A DNA stretch of 64,000 nt. Origin: DAOOVD01 sp035369845. GTDB lineage: Bacteria > Bacillota > Desulfotomaculia > Desulfotomaculales > Pelotomaculaceae. Positions within the stretch are counted from its first letter, which is position 1. Each line of letters opens with the position of its first letter. Position numbers and translations under genes: made by a program. This document shows positions 40,938 to 50,714 of the stretch, piece after piece. The notes below the pieces were generated by a model. The model made no database searches, was not told the DNA's origin, and saw only the letters and a program-made list of their open reading frames with translations. The stretch is taken from NCBI GenBank assembly GCA_035369845.1, contig DAOOVD010000003.1, positions 1 through 64,000 of the forward strand, read 5' to 3'.

Positions 40938-43421
40938 TCATTTCACCACAATATTTACCAGCTTGCCCGGAACCGCAATCGTTTTCACTATCTTTTTCCC
41001 CTCGGTAAGCCGGATCACCCTCGGTTCCTTCATCACCGCCTCCTGCATCTCCTGCGCCGACAGTCCCGCTTTGACCAGCAACCTGTCGCGGACTCTGCCG
41101 TTTATCTGAACCACGATGGTTATCTCGTCCTCCGCTATGGCGTCGGGATCGCAGGCGGGCCACGGCTGCAGGTGAATGCTTCCGCTGTGGCCGGAGGCTT
41201 CCCAGATTTCTTCGGTAATGTGGGGCGCAAAGGGAGCCAGCAGCAGCAGCATGCTGTCGACCGCCTCCCGCAAAACGGCCGGGTCGCGGTCGCTTTCGGG
41301 AACTTCCCTGAACTGGTAGAGGGCGTTGACCAGTTCCATTATGGCGCTGATGGCGGTGTTGAAGTTGAAACGGCTGCCTATATCCTCAGTCACTTTCTTG
41401 ATAGTGCTGTGGGTGATTCTCCGCATCTCCCGGTTTACTCCCACCAGATCGCGGGAAATCTTTTCAGGTGCCTTCCGCAGCACATCCACCAGCGGAACAA
41501 CCAGGCGCCAGACCCTGTTCAGGAAGCGATAGCACCCTTCAACACCCTGGTCGCTCCATTCCAGATCGCGCTCCGGAGGGGCGGCGAAAAGGATGAAAAG
41601 TCTGGCGGTGTCTGCGCCGTAGCGGGCAACAATATCCTCGGGGCTCACCACGTTGCCCCTCGACTTGGACATCTTGGCGCCGTCTTTCAGCACCATGCCC
41701 TGTGTCAGAAGATTCGTAAAGGGTTCCCGGCAGTTGACCAGATTGAGATCGTAAAGAACCTTGGTGAAGAACCGGGAATACAGCAGGTGCAGTATGGCGT
41801 GCTCCACGCCCCCGATGTACTGGTCCACAGGCATCCAGTAACCGGCCTTGTTCATGTCCCAGGGCCCCTCTTTTTCACGGGGGCTGGTATACCTGTAATA
41901 ATACCAGGAAGAGCACATGAACGTGTCCATGGTGTCCGTTTCCGCCTTGCCGGGCCCGCCGCAGCTCGGGCAGACGGTGTGGACGAATTCCGGACATTCC
42001 GCGAGAGGCGAGCGTCCCGTCGGCTTAAATTCCACATCCATGGGGAGCAGCACCGGCAAGTCGGATTCCGGAACCGGTACGATGCCGCAGTTGTCGCAGT
42101 ACACAATGGGTATCGGCGCCCCCCAGTAGCGCTGGCGGGAAATCAGCCAGTCCCTCAGGCGGTACGTCACCCGGAACCTGCCCTGTCCCCTTTCCTCGAG
42201 GTGGGAAGTGATCGCCTTCATGGCCTTCACATTGGGCATGCCGTTGAAGCGGCCGGAATTGACAAGCACGCCTTCTCCCTCGTAGGCTTCCTGCATGGTG
42301 GCGGGATCGAGTCCGGCTCCCGGCGGCTGGATGACGACGCGGACCGGGTAGCCGTACTTCCGGGCGAATTCAAAGTCCCGCTGGTCGTGGGCGGGTACTC
42401 CCATCACGCAGCCGGTGCCGTACTCCAGCAGCACGTAATTGGCCACGAGAACGGGCACCCGTTCCCCGGTCAGGGGGTTGATGCAGTACGCCCCGGTCGG
42501 CAGGCCGACCTTTTCCGCCTCCGTCGAGGTGCGGTCGATTTCACTCAGCTTTCTGACCGACCGGACAAACTCCTTGATTTCTTCCTCCCGGTCGGTGCCG
42601 CTGATCAGTTTTTCCACCAGCGGGTGCTCCGGAGCCAGGACCATGTAGGTCACGCCGAAAACCGTGTCCGGCCGCGTGGTGTAAACGGTGATCACGTCGT
42701 CGGAACCGGCCACCTTAAAATCTATTTCCGCGCCTTCACTGCGGCCGATCCAGTTTTCCTGCATGATCTTGACCTTCTCGGGCCATCCGTCCAAAAGTTC
42801 GAGATCATTCAACAGCCGCTCGGCGTAATCAGTAATTTTGAAAAACCACTGATCGAGTTCCCGCTTCTCCACCTGGGCCTTGCAGCGCTCGCAGCTCCCG
42901 TCTTTCAATACCTGCTCGTTTGCCAGAACGGTGGCGCACCCGGGGCACCAGTTCACCGCCGCCCGCTTTTTGTAAGCCAGTCCGTTATGAAAAAGTTGCA
43001 GAAACAGCCACTCCGTCCAGCGGTAATACTCGTGGTGGCATGTTGCGATTTCCCTTTTCCAGTCATAGCTGATGCCGAGTTGTTTCAACTGGGCGCGCAT
43101 GTTGTTTATGTTTTCATAGGTCCAGTCCGCGGGGTGAATGCCGTGTTTGATGGCGGCGTTTTCAGCCGGAAGACCGAAGGCGTCCCAGCCCATCGGGTGG
43201 AGGACGTGATAACCCTGCATGGTCTTGAAGCGGGCCACCACATCGCCGATGGAGTAATTTCTGACGTGCCCCATGTGAAGTTTCCCCGAAGGATACGGGA
43301 ACATCTCAAGGCAATAATACTTGGGACGGTCGGAAAAATCGGGAACAGCGTAAATGTCGTCCTCCTCCCAGCGGGCTTGCCATTTTTCTTCCAGTTCTTT
43401 GAAATCATACCTTTCTTTCAT
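40938..43421 (-). CDS. leuS: Leucyl-tRNA synthetase
   Basis: This protein has about 827 residues from ATG 43421; the frame extends to 43439. It is a class I synthetase with [15 protein letters not shown] (HIGH) and [12 protein letters not shown], a CP1 editing domain with TTRPDTVFG, a zinc-type CPGCATVL ... CERC pair, and [15 protein letters not shown]. It charges tRNA-Leu. It lies downstream of a T-box leader, with an acyl-CoA ligase gene between them on the same strand. Confidence 0.96.
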   Translation of the reverse strand: MKERYDFKELEEKWQARWEEDDIYAVPDFSDRPKYYCLEMFPYPSGKLHMGHVRNYSIGDVVARFKTMQGYHVLHPMGWDAFGLPAENAAIKHGIHPADWTYENINNMRAQLKQLGISYDWKREIATCHHEYYRWTEWLFLQLFHNGLAYKKRAAVNWCPGCATVLANEQVLKDGSCERCKAQVEKRELDQWFFKITDYAERLLNDLELLDGWPEKVKIMQENWIGRSEGAEIDFKVAGSDDVITVYTTRPDTVFGVTYMVLAPEHPLVEKLISGTDREEEIKEFVRSVRKLSEIDRTSTEAEKVGLPTGAYCINPLTGERVPVLVANYVLLEYGTGCVMGVPAHDQRDFEFARKYGYPVRVVIQPPGAGLDPATMQEAYEGEGVLVNSGRFNGMPNVKAMKAITSHLEERGQGRFRVTYRLRDWLISRQRYWGAPIPIVYCDNCGIVPVPESDLPVLLPMDVEFKPTGRSPLAECPEFVHTVCPSCGGPGKAETDTMDTFMCSSWYYYRYTSPREKEGPWDMNKAGYWMPVDQYIGGVEHAILHLLYSRFFTKVLYDLNLVNCREPFTNLLTQGMVLKDGAKMSKSRGNVVSPEDIVARYGADTARLFILFAAPPERDLEWSDQGVEGCYRFLNRVWRLVVPLVDVLRKAPEKISRDLVGVNREMRRITHSTIKKVTEDIGSRFNFNTAISAIMELVNALYQFREVPESDRDPAVLREAVDSMLLLLAPFAPHITEEIWEASGHSGSIHLQPWPACDPDAIAEDEITIVVQINGRVRDRLLVKAGLSAQEMQEAVMKEPRVIRLTEGKKIVKTIAVPGKLVNIVVK

Positions 43422-43554
43422 GTTATCGCCCCTTATCAACCAAACCGCATTACAGGCGCAAGCACAAGGCGCTTTTCATACAGCGCCCCTGCCACTAGAA
43501 AATTTTATCATATAAAACCCGCCGTCACAAGCCGGGCAGGCCCGGCTTCTACAA

Positions 43555-45219
43555 TCAGGCGGTCTCGATCTTCGCCGCCTCCTGGAGGCCCAGCATCTCG
43601 ATCGCCATCTCGCGCAGCTTGTACTTCTGGATCTTTCCGCTTGCGGTGCACGGATAACTGTCGACAAAAGCGACGTATTCGGGAATCTTGAAGTGGGCAA
43701 TCTTGCCTTTGCAATATGCCTTGATCTCATCCGGAGTAACGGCGGCGCCTTCCTTCAACTGGATGAAGGCCATTACCTCCTCGCCGTACCTGACGCTCGG
43801 CACGCCCACCACCTGGACGTCCTTGACGGCCGGGTGGGTATAGAGAAATTCCTCTATTTCCCTCGGGTAAACGTTCTCCCCGCCGCGGATGATCATATCT
43901 TTCAAGCGGCCGGTGATCTTGCAGTAGCCGTTTTCATCCATCGTGGCCAGGTCGCCGGTGTGCAGCCAGCCGTCCTTGTCGATGGCCGCCGCCGTCGCCT
44001 CAGGCATTTTGTAATATCCTTTCATCACGTTGTAGCCCCGGGCGCAGAGTTCGCCCTGCACGCCGGGCGGCACTTCCCGGCCGGTTTCCGGGTCTACGAT
44101 TTTCACCTCTACGCCGGGCACCGCCCGGCCTACGGTAGTAACCCTCAGTTCAAGCGGCTCGTCCGTCCTGGTCATGGTAATCGCGGGAGAGGATTCGGTC
44201 TGTCCGTAGGTAATGGTTATTTCTCCGGCGCCCATAATATCTACAACCTTTTTCATCACCTCGATGGGACATGGAGACCCCGCCATAACTCCCGTGCGAA
44301 GGGAAGATGTATCGTATTTTTTCTTCTCCATTTCCTCCAATTCCATTATAAACATGGTGGGAACTCCGTGAACAGCCGTGCAGCGCTCTTTTTCAACCGT
44401 CTCCAGCACTTTCCTCGGATCAAATGTTTCAACCGGAACCATAGCTGCCCCCGAAACAACACAGCACATGGTGCCGATGACGCATCCGAAACAGTGGAAA
44501 AAAGGCACCGGAATACACAACCTGTCGGTAGGACCGAGGTTCATGCATTCCGCCATACCGCAGCCATTGCCGATAAGATTGTGATGTGTTAGCATGACTC
44601 CTTTCGGAAAGCCTGTGGTGCCGGAAGTATACTGCATATTGACCACGTCGTCGGGCCCGAGAACGGCCCGGCGGGCGGCAAGTTCGCTGTCCGGCACTTC
44701 TTGACCCATACTCATAACCTCATCCCAGGTGAACATGCCGGGATAGCGTTTGTCTCCGAGAAAGATCACGTTTCTCAAAAGGGGCAGCCTTTCCGACTTC
44801 AGCCGGCCGGGTTCGCAGTCTTTCAACTCCGGGCACAGTTCATAAATCATTCCTATGTAATCGGAATTCTTCGTTCCTTCGATCAATAAAAGAGTGGTCG
44901 AATCAGACTGCCTCAAAAGGTACTCGAGTTCGAACACCTTGTAGTTGGTGTTTACCGTTACGAGCACAGCCCCCGCCCGCGGGCTGCCGAACTGGGTAAT
45001 CACCCACTCGGGCACGTTGGTCGCCCAGATGGCGATGTGCTCCCCTTTTTTGATCCCCAGTTTCAAAAGCCCCTTTGCCAGCCGGTCGCAAACTTCCCGG
45101 AACTCCCTGTAGGAATAGCGCAAGCCCCGGTCGGGGTAAACAAGGGCGTCGTTGTCGGGATAGGACTCCGCTATACGATCGACAAGCTCTCCTATAGTTA
45201 TCTTCCCAAAATCTTTCAT
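43555..45219 (-). CDS. AMP-forming acyl-CoA synthetase
   Basis: This protein has about 554 residues from ATG 45219 (GGGAGGG upstream; frame open to 45279). The adenylation motifs are MQYTSGTTGFPKGVMLTH, YGQTESSPAITMT, GYYKMPEATAAAIDKDGWLHTGDLATMDENGY and the hinge GRLKDMIIRGGENVYPREIEE, with Lys in ASGKIQKYKLRE. It resembles medium/long-chain fatty acid-CoA ligases. It lies between the T-box leader and leuS, which is not a usual partner. Confidence 0.92.
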   Translation of the reverse strand: MKDFGKITIGELVDRIAESYPDNDALVYPDRGLRYSYREFREVCDRLAKGLLKLGIKKGEHIAIWATNVPEWVITQFGSPRAGAVLVTVNTNYKVFELEYLLRQSDSTTLLLIEGTKNSDYIGMIYELCPELKDCEPGRLKSERLPLLRNVIFLGDKRYPGMFTWDEVMSMGQEVPDSELAARRAVLGPDDVVNMQYTSGTTGFPKGVMLTHHNLIGNGCGMAECMNLGPTDRLCIPVPFFHCFGCVIGTMCCVVSGAAMVPVETFDPRKVLETVEKERCTAVHGVPTMFIMELEEMEKKKYDTSSLRTGVMAGSPCPIEVMKKVVDIMGAGEITITYGQTESSPAITMTRTDEPLELRVTTVGRAVPGVEVKIVDPETGREVPPGVQGELCARGYNVMKGYYKMPEATAAAIDKDGWLHTGDLATMDENGYCKITGRLKDMIIRGGENVYPREIEEFLYTHPAVKDVQVVGVPSVRYGEEVMAFIQLKEGAAVTPDEIKAYCKGKIAHFKIPEYVAFVDSYPCTASGKIQKYKLREMAIEMLGLQEAAKIETA

Positions 45220-45278
45220 AAATTTTCCCTCCCACAAAAAAATAGCATTATTTTTATCGACATCATGGACGGTTAACA

Positions 45279-45607
45279 ATAAAAAACCCCCCGCCCCTGT
45301 TTATACAGGGACGAGAGGTTGTTTCCCGCGGTACCACCCTTCTTGGCAAAAAACTTTTGGTGGAGCTGGCGGGGATTGAACCCGCGTCCTCTTCCATGCC
45401 AAGGAAGCGCGCTCCCACTGCGCCACAGCCCCATCGTCTGCCCTCTTTGTCGCGGTAACGGCGCGTCCGGCCTGAAGTAATTTGTTTTTCCTCCAGACAG
45501 CTCTAAGGCGAGCTTCAACAGCCTCGCCCGCCGCCTCGCACCCGTACGGCGGCTCTCTTCAGAGCTGCGCTGTTTACTACTCCTCGTCATTGCCTCGGAT
45601 TAAACTG
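45279..45607 (-). promoter_or_regulatory. T-box riboswitch leader, Leu-type specifier likely
   Basis: On the minus strand a stem I region has AGTAGTAAAC, AAGAGAGCC and GGTGCGAGG. Candidate specifier GAAG-CTC-G (CTC = Leu) follows near 45517-45505. The canonical antiterminator AGGGTGGTACCGCGGG is at 45326-45341, and a terminator (CCTCTCGTCCCTG ... CAGGGGCGGGGGG then TTTTTT) ends near 45281. Uncharged tRNA binding prevents termination. The Leu assignment fits leuS as the second gene downstream. Unusually, a complete tRNA gene (45358-45432) lies between the stem I region and the antiterminator. Confidence 0.88.
45358..45432 (-). tRNA. tRNA-Ala(GGC), inside the T-box leader
   Basis: The acceptor GGGGCTG pairs with CAGCTCC, including the G3-U70 pair that identifies tRNA-Ala. 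The D arm is GCGC...GCGC. The anticodon arm CTTCC-TTGGCAT-GGAAG gives anticodon GGC. The T arm is GCGGG-TTCAATC-CCCGC, and CCA is encoded (45358-45360). Without CCA it spans 45361-45432, 72 bases with a short D loop. All stems are intact. It is on the same strand as the T-box and would be cut out of the leader transcript. Confidence 0.93.
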
Positions 45608-45613
45608 AAATCT

Positions 45614-45642
45614 ATTATAAATTATTAGTTTTTATATGTCAA
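45614..45642 (-). promoter_or_regulatory. Consensus promoter of the T-box/tRNA-Ala/leuS unit
   Basis: TTGACA (45637-45642 on the minus strand) and TATAAT (45614-45619) are separated by exactly 17 bases. This is a perfect housekeeping promoter that would start transcription about 7 bases before the T-box leader. Confidence 0.9.
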
Positions 45643-45668
45643 CACTGCCGCCTGCAATCGGGCCCAAT

Positions 45669-46031
45669 TTATATATTCACCGGTACCCCCACTACCCTGG
45701 CGTCTCCCCACAGGCGTTCGAGGTTGTAAAACTGCCGCTCGGCCTCCTGGAAGACATGAACAACAACATCACCGTAATCCACCAGCACCCAGCCGCCCTC
45801 CCGGAAACCCTCCCGGCGCAGGGCGAAGACGCCTTCCTCCTCAAGCTTCTCAATGATATTTCCAACAATCGCCTGCACCTGTGCCCTGGAGCGGCCGCTG
45901 CAGATTATGAAGTAGTCGGCCACGATGGATACTTTTCGAATGTCGAGAACGGTGATATCCAAAGCCTTTTTGTCTTCCGCCGCCTTTACGGCGACATTTA
46001 CCACTGCCTGTGGACTTAGGGACAATGCCAC
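45669..46031 (-). CDS. rsfS: Ribosomal silencing factor RsfS
   Basis: This 120-residue protein has the RsfS core: AAEDKKALDITVLDIRKVSIVADYFIICSGRSRAQVQAI and GGWVLVDYGDVVVHVFQEAERQFYNLERLWGDA. It binds ribosomal protein L14 and blocks subunit joining under starvation. TTG 46025, six bases after GGGGGA, may be the true start. It lies downstream of nadD as usual, although an RRM gene intervenes. Confidence 0.94.
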   Translation of the reverse strand: MALSLSPQAVVNVAVKAAEDKKALDITVLDIRKVSIVADYFIICSGRSRAQVQAIVGNIIEKLEEEGVFALRREGFREGGWVLVDYGDVVVHVFQEAERQFYNLERLWGDARVVGVPVNI

Positions 46032-46329
46032 TCCCCCTTTGGTTTTTAAATACTTTATTCTATTTTATCCATGCCGGTTCCTTCTGTCAAAAAACACGAA
46101 AGACATCTTCACCGTCCCGGAGAAAAGGGGACTGTCCCTCCCGGATTGCCAAATACGGGAAAGAAAAGTCCCCTCAAATTCAGCAAAAAATTTTTAGCGC
46201 CTCAAGCTTTCGATTCCTTCCGCCCGGATACCGCGCAAGAACCGGGAACCGGACTACCCGCATTCGGGACATCACACTTCATATCGCAACTTTACTGAAG
46301 CGTCGGGCAAAACCCCCTGAGCTTAAAGA

Positions 46330-46593
46330 TCAGGCGTTCCTCTGGTTTTCCCTCGGTTTCGCTTCGTTTACCGTAATAACCCTGCCGTTCAGTTCGGTGC
46401 CGTTCATTGCGGCAATCATGGCGTCGGCGTCCTCGTCCCTGACCTCAACAAAGCCAAAACCGCGGGACCGGCCGGTTTCGCGATCAGTAATAACGCGGCT
46501 ACTCAAAACTTCTCCATACGCCGAAAAAGCATCGGTAAGATCTTCGGCTTTAGTAGCCCACGGTAAGTTTCCTACATACAAAGTGCGCGCCAT
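46330..46593 (-). CDS. RRM-type RNA-binding protein
   Basis: This 87-residue single RRM has RNP2 LYVGNLPW and RNP1 RGFGFVEV and ends with a short basic tail. Such small RRM proteins in bacteria are cold- or stress-linked RNA chaperones. ATG 46593 has AAAGAGGTG upstream. It sits between nadD and rsfS, where yqeK is usual. A 300-bp gap with no gene follows before rsfS; it contains an AGGGGACT/AGTCCCCT inverted repeat. Confidence 0.92.
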   Translation of the reverse strand: MARTLYVGNLPWATKAEDLTDAFSAYGEVLSSRVITDRETGRSRGFGFVEVRDEDADAMIAAMNGTELNGRVITVNEAKPRENQRNA

Positions 46594-46698
46594 TCACCAA
46601 TCACCTCTTTCCCCCCAAAAAACTTTTCGCTTTTCGCTATTATTTGCAAAAAGCTTTATCCTAATACAATCTTAACCAAGCTAAGATTTTTCCAAATT

Positions 46699-47331
46699 TC
46701 ATCCCCTATAAAGACCGTTTCTCACAATGTAGTCTTCCACGGATTCGGGAATAAGGTACTTTATAGGTCTCCCCTCCCGCACGCGGCGCCTGATGTCGGT
46801 GGAAGAAACGGCAAGCGCCGGCACTTCCATGCAAAAAATGTTTTGCCTTAAACCGGGGGAAAGTCTCCTCAGCACTTCCCACAGCCCTTCAAGCTTATAA
46901 CCGGGCCGGGTCGCCGCGATAAATTTACACTCCGTCAACAATTGCTCGACGTTTTTCCAGGTGAGTATTTCCATCACGGCATCGGCGCCTGTAATGAAAT
47001 ATATTTCCGTATGCGGGTAAACGCGGGAAACCTCTCTCACCGTATCTATCGAATACGATGGTCCCGGCCGATCTATCTCCAAAGGCAAAGCTTCGAAAAA
47101 AGGGTTGGAGGCGATTGCAAGACAGGTCATATTATAGCGGTGCTTTGGCTCCGTGATATTATAATTCAGCTTGTGGGGCGGCCGGCCGGCTGGTACGAAG
47201 ATTACCTTCCGCAAACCGTGTTCAAACCTGGCGCCTTCAGCAGTTACCAGATGTCCGTAGTGAACCGGATCAAATGTACCACCCATTATGCCCAGGCGAC
47301 CCATTTCTTGCTTTTCCGTTTTCATAAGCAA
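46699..47331 (-). CDS. nadD: Nicotinate-nucleotide adenylyltransferase
   Basis: This protein has 210 residues. GIMGGTFDPVHYGHL is the nucleotidyltransferase HxGH motif, and VSSTDIRRRVREGRPIKYLIPESVEDYI is the C-terminal ISSTxIR signature. It makes deamido-NAD from nicotinate mononucleotide and ATP. A start at ATG 47304 is possible. It follows proB by about 150 bp; proA, often between them, is absent here. Confidence 0.95.
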   Translation of the reverse strand: MLMKTEKQEMGRLGIMGGTFDPVHYGHLVTAEGARFEHGLRKVIFVPAGRPPHKLNYNITEPKHRYNMTCLAIASNPFFEALPLEIDRPGPSYSIDTVREVSRVYPHTEIYFITGADAVMEILTWKNVEQLLTECKFIAATRPGYKLEGLWEVLRRLSPGLRQNIFCMEVPALAVSSTDIRRRVREGRPIKYLIPESVEDYIVRNGLYRG

Positions 47332-47479
47332 ATTTTACATTTTTATTCCTGGAAAAGCAAGAAAAAGCTTTCCTGTTGCGATAACTGCACCCCCCTTGCC
47401 TTTTTAATCGACAACTCCAGCGGGCTTGCGTTGCAAGCTCCGGTTATCCCGCTCATTTCGAAGTCCCGCATATTTTGCG

Positions 47480-48610
47480 TCACAGGTCGAGGACCAGGTT
47501 GTTCCGGTGCACGACTTCGTCATAATCCTTGTAACCGAGAATGCGGGAGATTTCTTTAGTCTGCACTCCCTTTATCCTGTTTATTTCATCGGCCGAGTAA
47601 TAAACGATGCCCCTGCCGACTTCCTTTCCGTCGGGCCCGACTATGCTTACCGTGTTGCCCATTTCAAAAGCTCCTTCCACCCCGGTAACGCCCGAAGGAA
47701 GAAGGCTTTTGCCCTGCTCGACGAGAGCCCGCACGGCGCCCCCGTCTACGATCACCCTGCCGCAAACCGCCGAGCCGTAAGCTATCCATCGCTTTTTGTA
47801 TTCGAGTTTATTGGCCGTAGGCCAGAAAACCGTTCCCGTTTCGGCGCCGCTTACAACCTTCCGGATCACGTCCTTTTCCCTGGAATTGGCCAGCACCGTG
47901 ATCACACCGGAATGCATCGCTATCCGGGCGGCCTGCAGCTTGCTGGCCATGCCGCCCGTTCCCAGCCTGCTTCCCGTTCCGCCGGCGAGAAGCTCGATTT
48001 CAGGCGTTATTTCCCTTACCTCCCTGATCAGGGAAGCGCCGGCATCCTTCCTCGGATCGGCGGTAAACAGGCCGTCCACGTCCGAAAGCAACACCAGCAG
48101 TTCCGCGTCGACCAGGCTGGCCACCATTGCTGAAAGACTGTCGTTTTCGCCGACCTTTATTTCGTCAACAGCTACCGTATCGTTTTCGTTTATTATGGGA
48201 ATGACCTCGTATTGAAACAGGGCGTGTATGGTATTCCTGGCGTTCAAAAAGCGCCTCCTGTCGGAAAAATCCTCCCTTGTAAGCAGCACCTGGCCGACGG
48301 TGACTCCGTATTCGGCAAATATTTTCCCGTATATGTGCATCAACGCTCCCTGGCCGACGGCGGCCGCCGCCTGTTTTTCGGGCAGTGTCTTCGGCCGCCC
48401 GGCCAGACCCAGCTTGCCCGCGCCAGTCCCGATGGCCCCCGAGGTGACCAGGATTACCTCCTTGCCCTGGTTGTGAAGGTCGGCAAGCTGCCGGACAAGA
48501 ATTTCTATCTGGAACAGATCTGTTTTGCCGGTCGGGTGGGTGATTGAACTTGACCCGACTTTTACCACCAGCCGCTTGAACCGGCTGAAGTTCCGGCCCG
48601 ACTCCCGCAT
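47480..48610 (-). CDS. proB: Glutamate 5-kinase
   Basis: This protein has about 376 residues from ATG 48610. The amino-acid kinase domain has LVVKVGSSSIT, VTSGAIGTGAGKLG, INENDTVAVDEIKVGENDSLSA and LLSDVDGLFTADPR. GTGGMASKLQAA follows, and then a C-terminal PUA domain. It catalyses the first step of proline synthesis. Downstream of obg on the same strand. Confidence 0.96.
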   Translation of the reverse strand: MRESGRNFSRFKRLVVKVGSSSITHPTGKTDLFQIEILVRQLADLHNQGKEVILVTSGAIGTGAGKLGLAGRPKTLPEKQAAAAVGQGALMHIYGKIFAEYGVTVGQVLLTREDFSDRRRFLNARNTIHALFQYEVIPIINENDTVAVDEIKVGENDSLSAMVASLVDAELLVLLSDVDGLFTADPRKDAGASLIREVREITPEIELLAGGTGSRLGTGGMASKLQAARIAMHSGVITVLANSREKDVIRKVVSGAETGTVFWPTANKLEYKKRWIAYGSAVCGRVIVDGGAVRALVEQGKSLLPSGVTGVEGAFEMGNTVSIVGPDGKEVGRGIVYYSADEINRIKGVQTKEISRILGYKDYDEVVHRNNLVLDL

Positions 48611-48736
48611 ATACCACACCTGCAATTCTTCCAGTTAACCGTCCATGAAGCGCCGGATATGCGCATCTTTTTGGCGCGGCTAGACAAAGTATACCATATT
48701 TAACCGCCCGGTTAAAGACCGTTGTAAGACGGCGGC

Positions 48737-50002
48737 CTACTCCGCGTACTCAAACTCCAGCCTTCCTATCCTTACCGTGTCTCCCTCTTTGATGCCCGCC
48801 TCCTTTAGGGCCTCCTCGATCCCCATCGTCTTGACAATCCTCTGGAGGCGCCGCACGGCCTCTTCATTGTCCATGTCGGTCATGGCAACATGCCGTTCGA
48901 TTTCCCTGCCCCCCACCCAAAAGACGCCTTCCCTGCAGGTGACGGTAAAGCGGGGCCCGCTCCGGTGAACTGCCGGTTGACTGTCCTTTGCTGCAGGCGC
49001 CCCGGCGGGTATTTCCTCGAGCAATGCCGCTATCCTGTAAAGAAGGGGCTTCAACCCGCTGCCGGTTGCGGCCGAAACGGGAAAAATCTCGAATTTTTCT
49101 CCGTAGGCTTTTTGCAGACTCAACAGGTTTGACCGCGCCTCGCCGAGATCCATTTTGTTGGCCGCAATGATCTGCGGCCTGGAGCCGAGATCCGGGTTGT
49201 AAAGCGTCAGCTCCGTATTAGTGATTTTAAAGTCCTCAACCGGATCTCTTCCCTCCGTCCCCGCCGTGTCGAGAACGTGGACCAGAAGGCGTGTCCTTTC
49301 AACGTGTCTCAAAAATTCATGCCCCAGACCGGCGCCGGCATGGGCGCCCTCGATCAGACCCGGAATATCGGCCACGACGAAGCTGGAACCGTCCTCCATC
49401 CGCACCACGCCGAGATTCGGCGTAACCGTCGTGAAGGGGTAGTCCGCTATCTTCGGTTTGGCCGCCGAGATCCGCGATATCAAAGTGGATTTGCCGGCGT
49501 TGGGAAAACCCACAAGACCCACGTCGGCCAGCAGTTTGAGTTCCAGGCTCAGCCGGCGCTCTTCACCCGGCTCCCCTTTTTCAGCCATTCTCGGAGCCTT
49601 GTTGCGCGGTGTGGCGAAGTGGGCGTTGCCCCGGCCGCCCCGGCCGCCCCGGGCAACTGTCGCTTCCTGTCCGTGCGTAACCAGGTCGGCAATCAGTTCC
49701 CCCGTATCAGCATCCCTGACTACCGTACCGACCGGCACCCGCAGGTAAAGATCCTCTCCCGAAGCGCCGTGTTTGTTTTTGCCTTCTCCGTGACGGCCCC
49801 GCCCGGCCCTGTAATGCCTTTTATAACGAAAATCCGCCAGGGTTCTCAAGCCCTCTTCAGCCCGCAGGAGCACGTCTCCGCCCCGGCCGCCGTCGCCGCC
49901 CCAGGGACCCCCTTCGGGCACGTACTTTTCCCTGCGCATGGCGACGCAGCCGTTGCCCCCGTCGCCGCCTTTGACAAATATCAAAGCCTTGTCAAAAAAC
50001 AT
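48737..50002 (-). CDS. obg: GTPase Obg
   Basis: This protein has about 421 residues from ATG 50002: a glycine-rich Obg fold (GGDGGNGCVAMRREKYVPEGGPWGGDGGRGGD), a G domain with GFPNAGKST, DIPGLIEGAH, NKMDLG and SAATG, and a C-terminal OCT domain (GDTVRIGRLEFEY). It acts in ribosome assembly and the stress/sporulation phosphorelay. The spo0B-like gene is 21 bp upstream, as in other spore formers. Confidence 0.97.
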   Translation of the reverse strand: MFFDKALIFVKGGDGGNGCVAMRREKYVPEGGPWGGDGGRGGDVLLRAEEGLRTLADFRYKRHYRAGRGRHGEGKNKHGASGEDLYLRVPVGTVVRDADTGELIADLVTHGQEATVARGGRGGRGNAHFATPRNKAPRMAEKGEPGEERRLSLELKLLADVGLVGFPNAGKSTLISRISAAKPKIADYPFTTVTPNLGVVRMEDGSSFVVADIPGLIEGAHAGAGLGHEFLRHVERTRLLVHVLDTAGTEGRDPVEDFKITNTELTLYNPDLGSRPQIIAANKMDLGEARSNLLSLQKAYGEKFEIFPVSAATGSGLKPLLYRIAALLEEIPAGAPAAKDSQPAVHRSGPRFTVTCREGVFWVGGREIERHVAMTDMDNEEAVRRLQRIVKTMGIEEALKEAGIKEGDTVRIGRLEFEYAE

Positions 50003-50022
50003 AAGACCCACCTGTCGTTAGT

Positions 50023-50598
50023 TTAACCGGATTGAAGCTTTTTGCGCGGGAAGTTCAAAAAGATTTCCACACCGTTGTCGGCCATGGCCAGGTTTACCCG
50101 CCCGCCGTACGGGTTCAGCAGTTCGCTCACGGCGGTCAGCCCCTTCTCCAGGACTTCCGGATCGCCTGTCAGCAGTTCCGGAAAAAGCAGGCGGCAAATG
50201 CAGTTTTTTTCGCTCTCCGAAATAATCACTTCCAGATGCTTGTCCTCTACTTCGTGTGAACTCATAGCGGAGATCACGATACCCAGACTGTACTCCAGCG
50301 CGTCTCCCATCACGGGACCCGGAACCGTACAGTTGTCAAAAGTGGAATCGACCGTAAGCTCGATTTCAATCTGGGACATGGAGGCGTCATAGAAACCATT
50401 CAACAAAACGGCTGTAATCTCCGGCACATTCAACCTGGCCGTTTTGCCGAGCTGGGCCATTTCCATGCTGACCTGGTTTATGTATTCACGCACCCTGTCA
50501 ATCTTGTTGAGCTGGAGAAGACCGGAGATTACCTGAAAATGGTTTAAAAAATCATGCCTCTGTGCCTGGATGATTTTCAAAAGTTTTTCCAAATACAA
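50023..50598 (-). CDS. Spo0B-like sporulation phosphotransferase/histidine kinase
   Basis: This protein has about 191 residues from TTG 50598 (GGAGGAG upstream). The Spo0B dimerisation helix carries the phospho-acceptor His in QAQRHDFLNHFQVISGLLQL. The second half resembles a degraded GHKL ATPase domain (LLNPYGGRVNLAMADNGVEIFLNFP) without a clear ATP lid. It relays phosphate toward Spo0A. Its place between rpmA and obg is the conserved spo0B position. Confidence 0.85.
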   Translation of the reverse strand: MYLEKLLKIIQAQRHDFLNHFQVISGLLQLNKIDRVREYINQVSMEMAQLGKTARLNVPEITAVLLNGFYDASMSQIEIELTVDSTFDNCTVPGPVMGDALEYSLGIVISAMSSHEVEDKHLEVIISESEKNCICRLLFPELLTGDPEVLEKGLTAVSELLNPYGGRVNLAMADNGVEIFLNFPRKKLQSG

Positions 50599-50678
50599 TT
50601 TGTCTCCTCCCTTCAGACATCTTATTAATTTCGACGCGGCTGCCGCCAATCCCTTTTAAATAACCGGGTAAAACAAGA

Positions 50679-50700
50679 GGGCCGTCCCGTCAGACGGCCC
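50679..50700 (-). terminator. Terminator after rpmA
   Basis: GGGCCGTC-TGACGG-GACGGCCC on the minus strand is followed by TCTTGTTTTAC, just downstream of the rpmA stop. Confidence 0.85.
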
Positions 50701-50714
50701 CCGATTTTCAAGGC

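Noticed and set aside
40839..43691. Very long plus-strand frame opposite leuS (950 codons)
   Set aside because: Antisense shadow of leuS in GC-rich DNA; no protein family features.
45273..45590. Minus-strand frame of 105 codons over the T-box region
   Set aside because: It runs through the tRNA, antiterminator and terminator, which explain the sequence.
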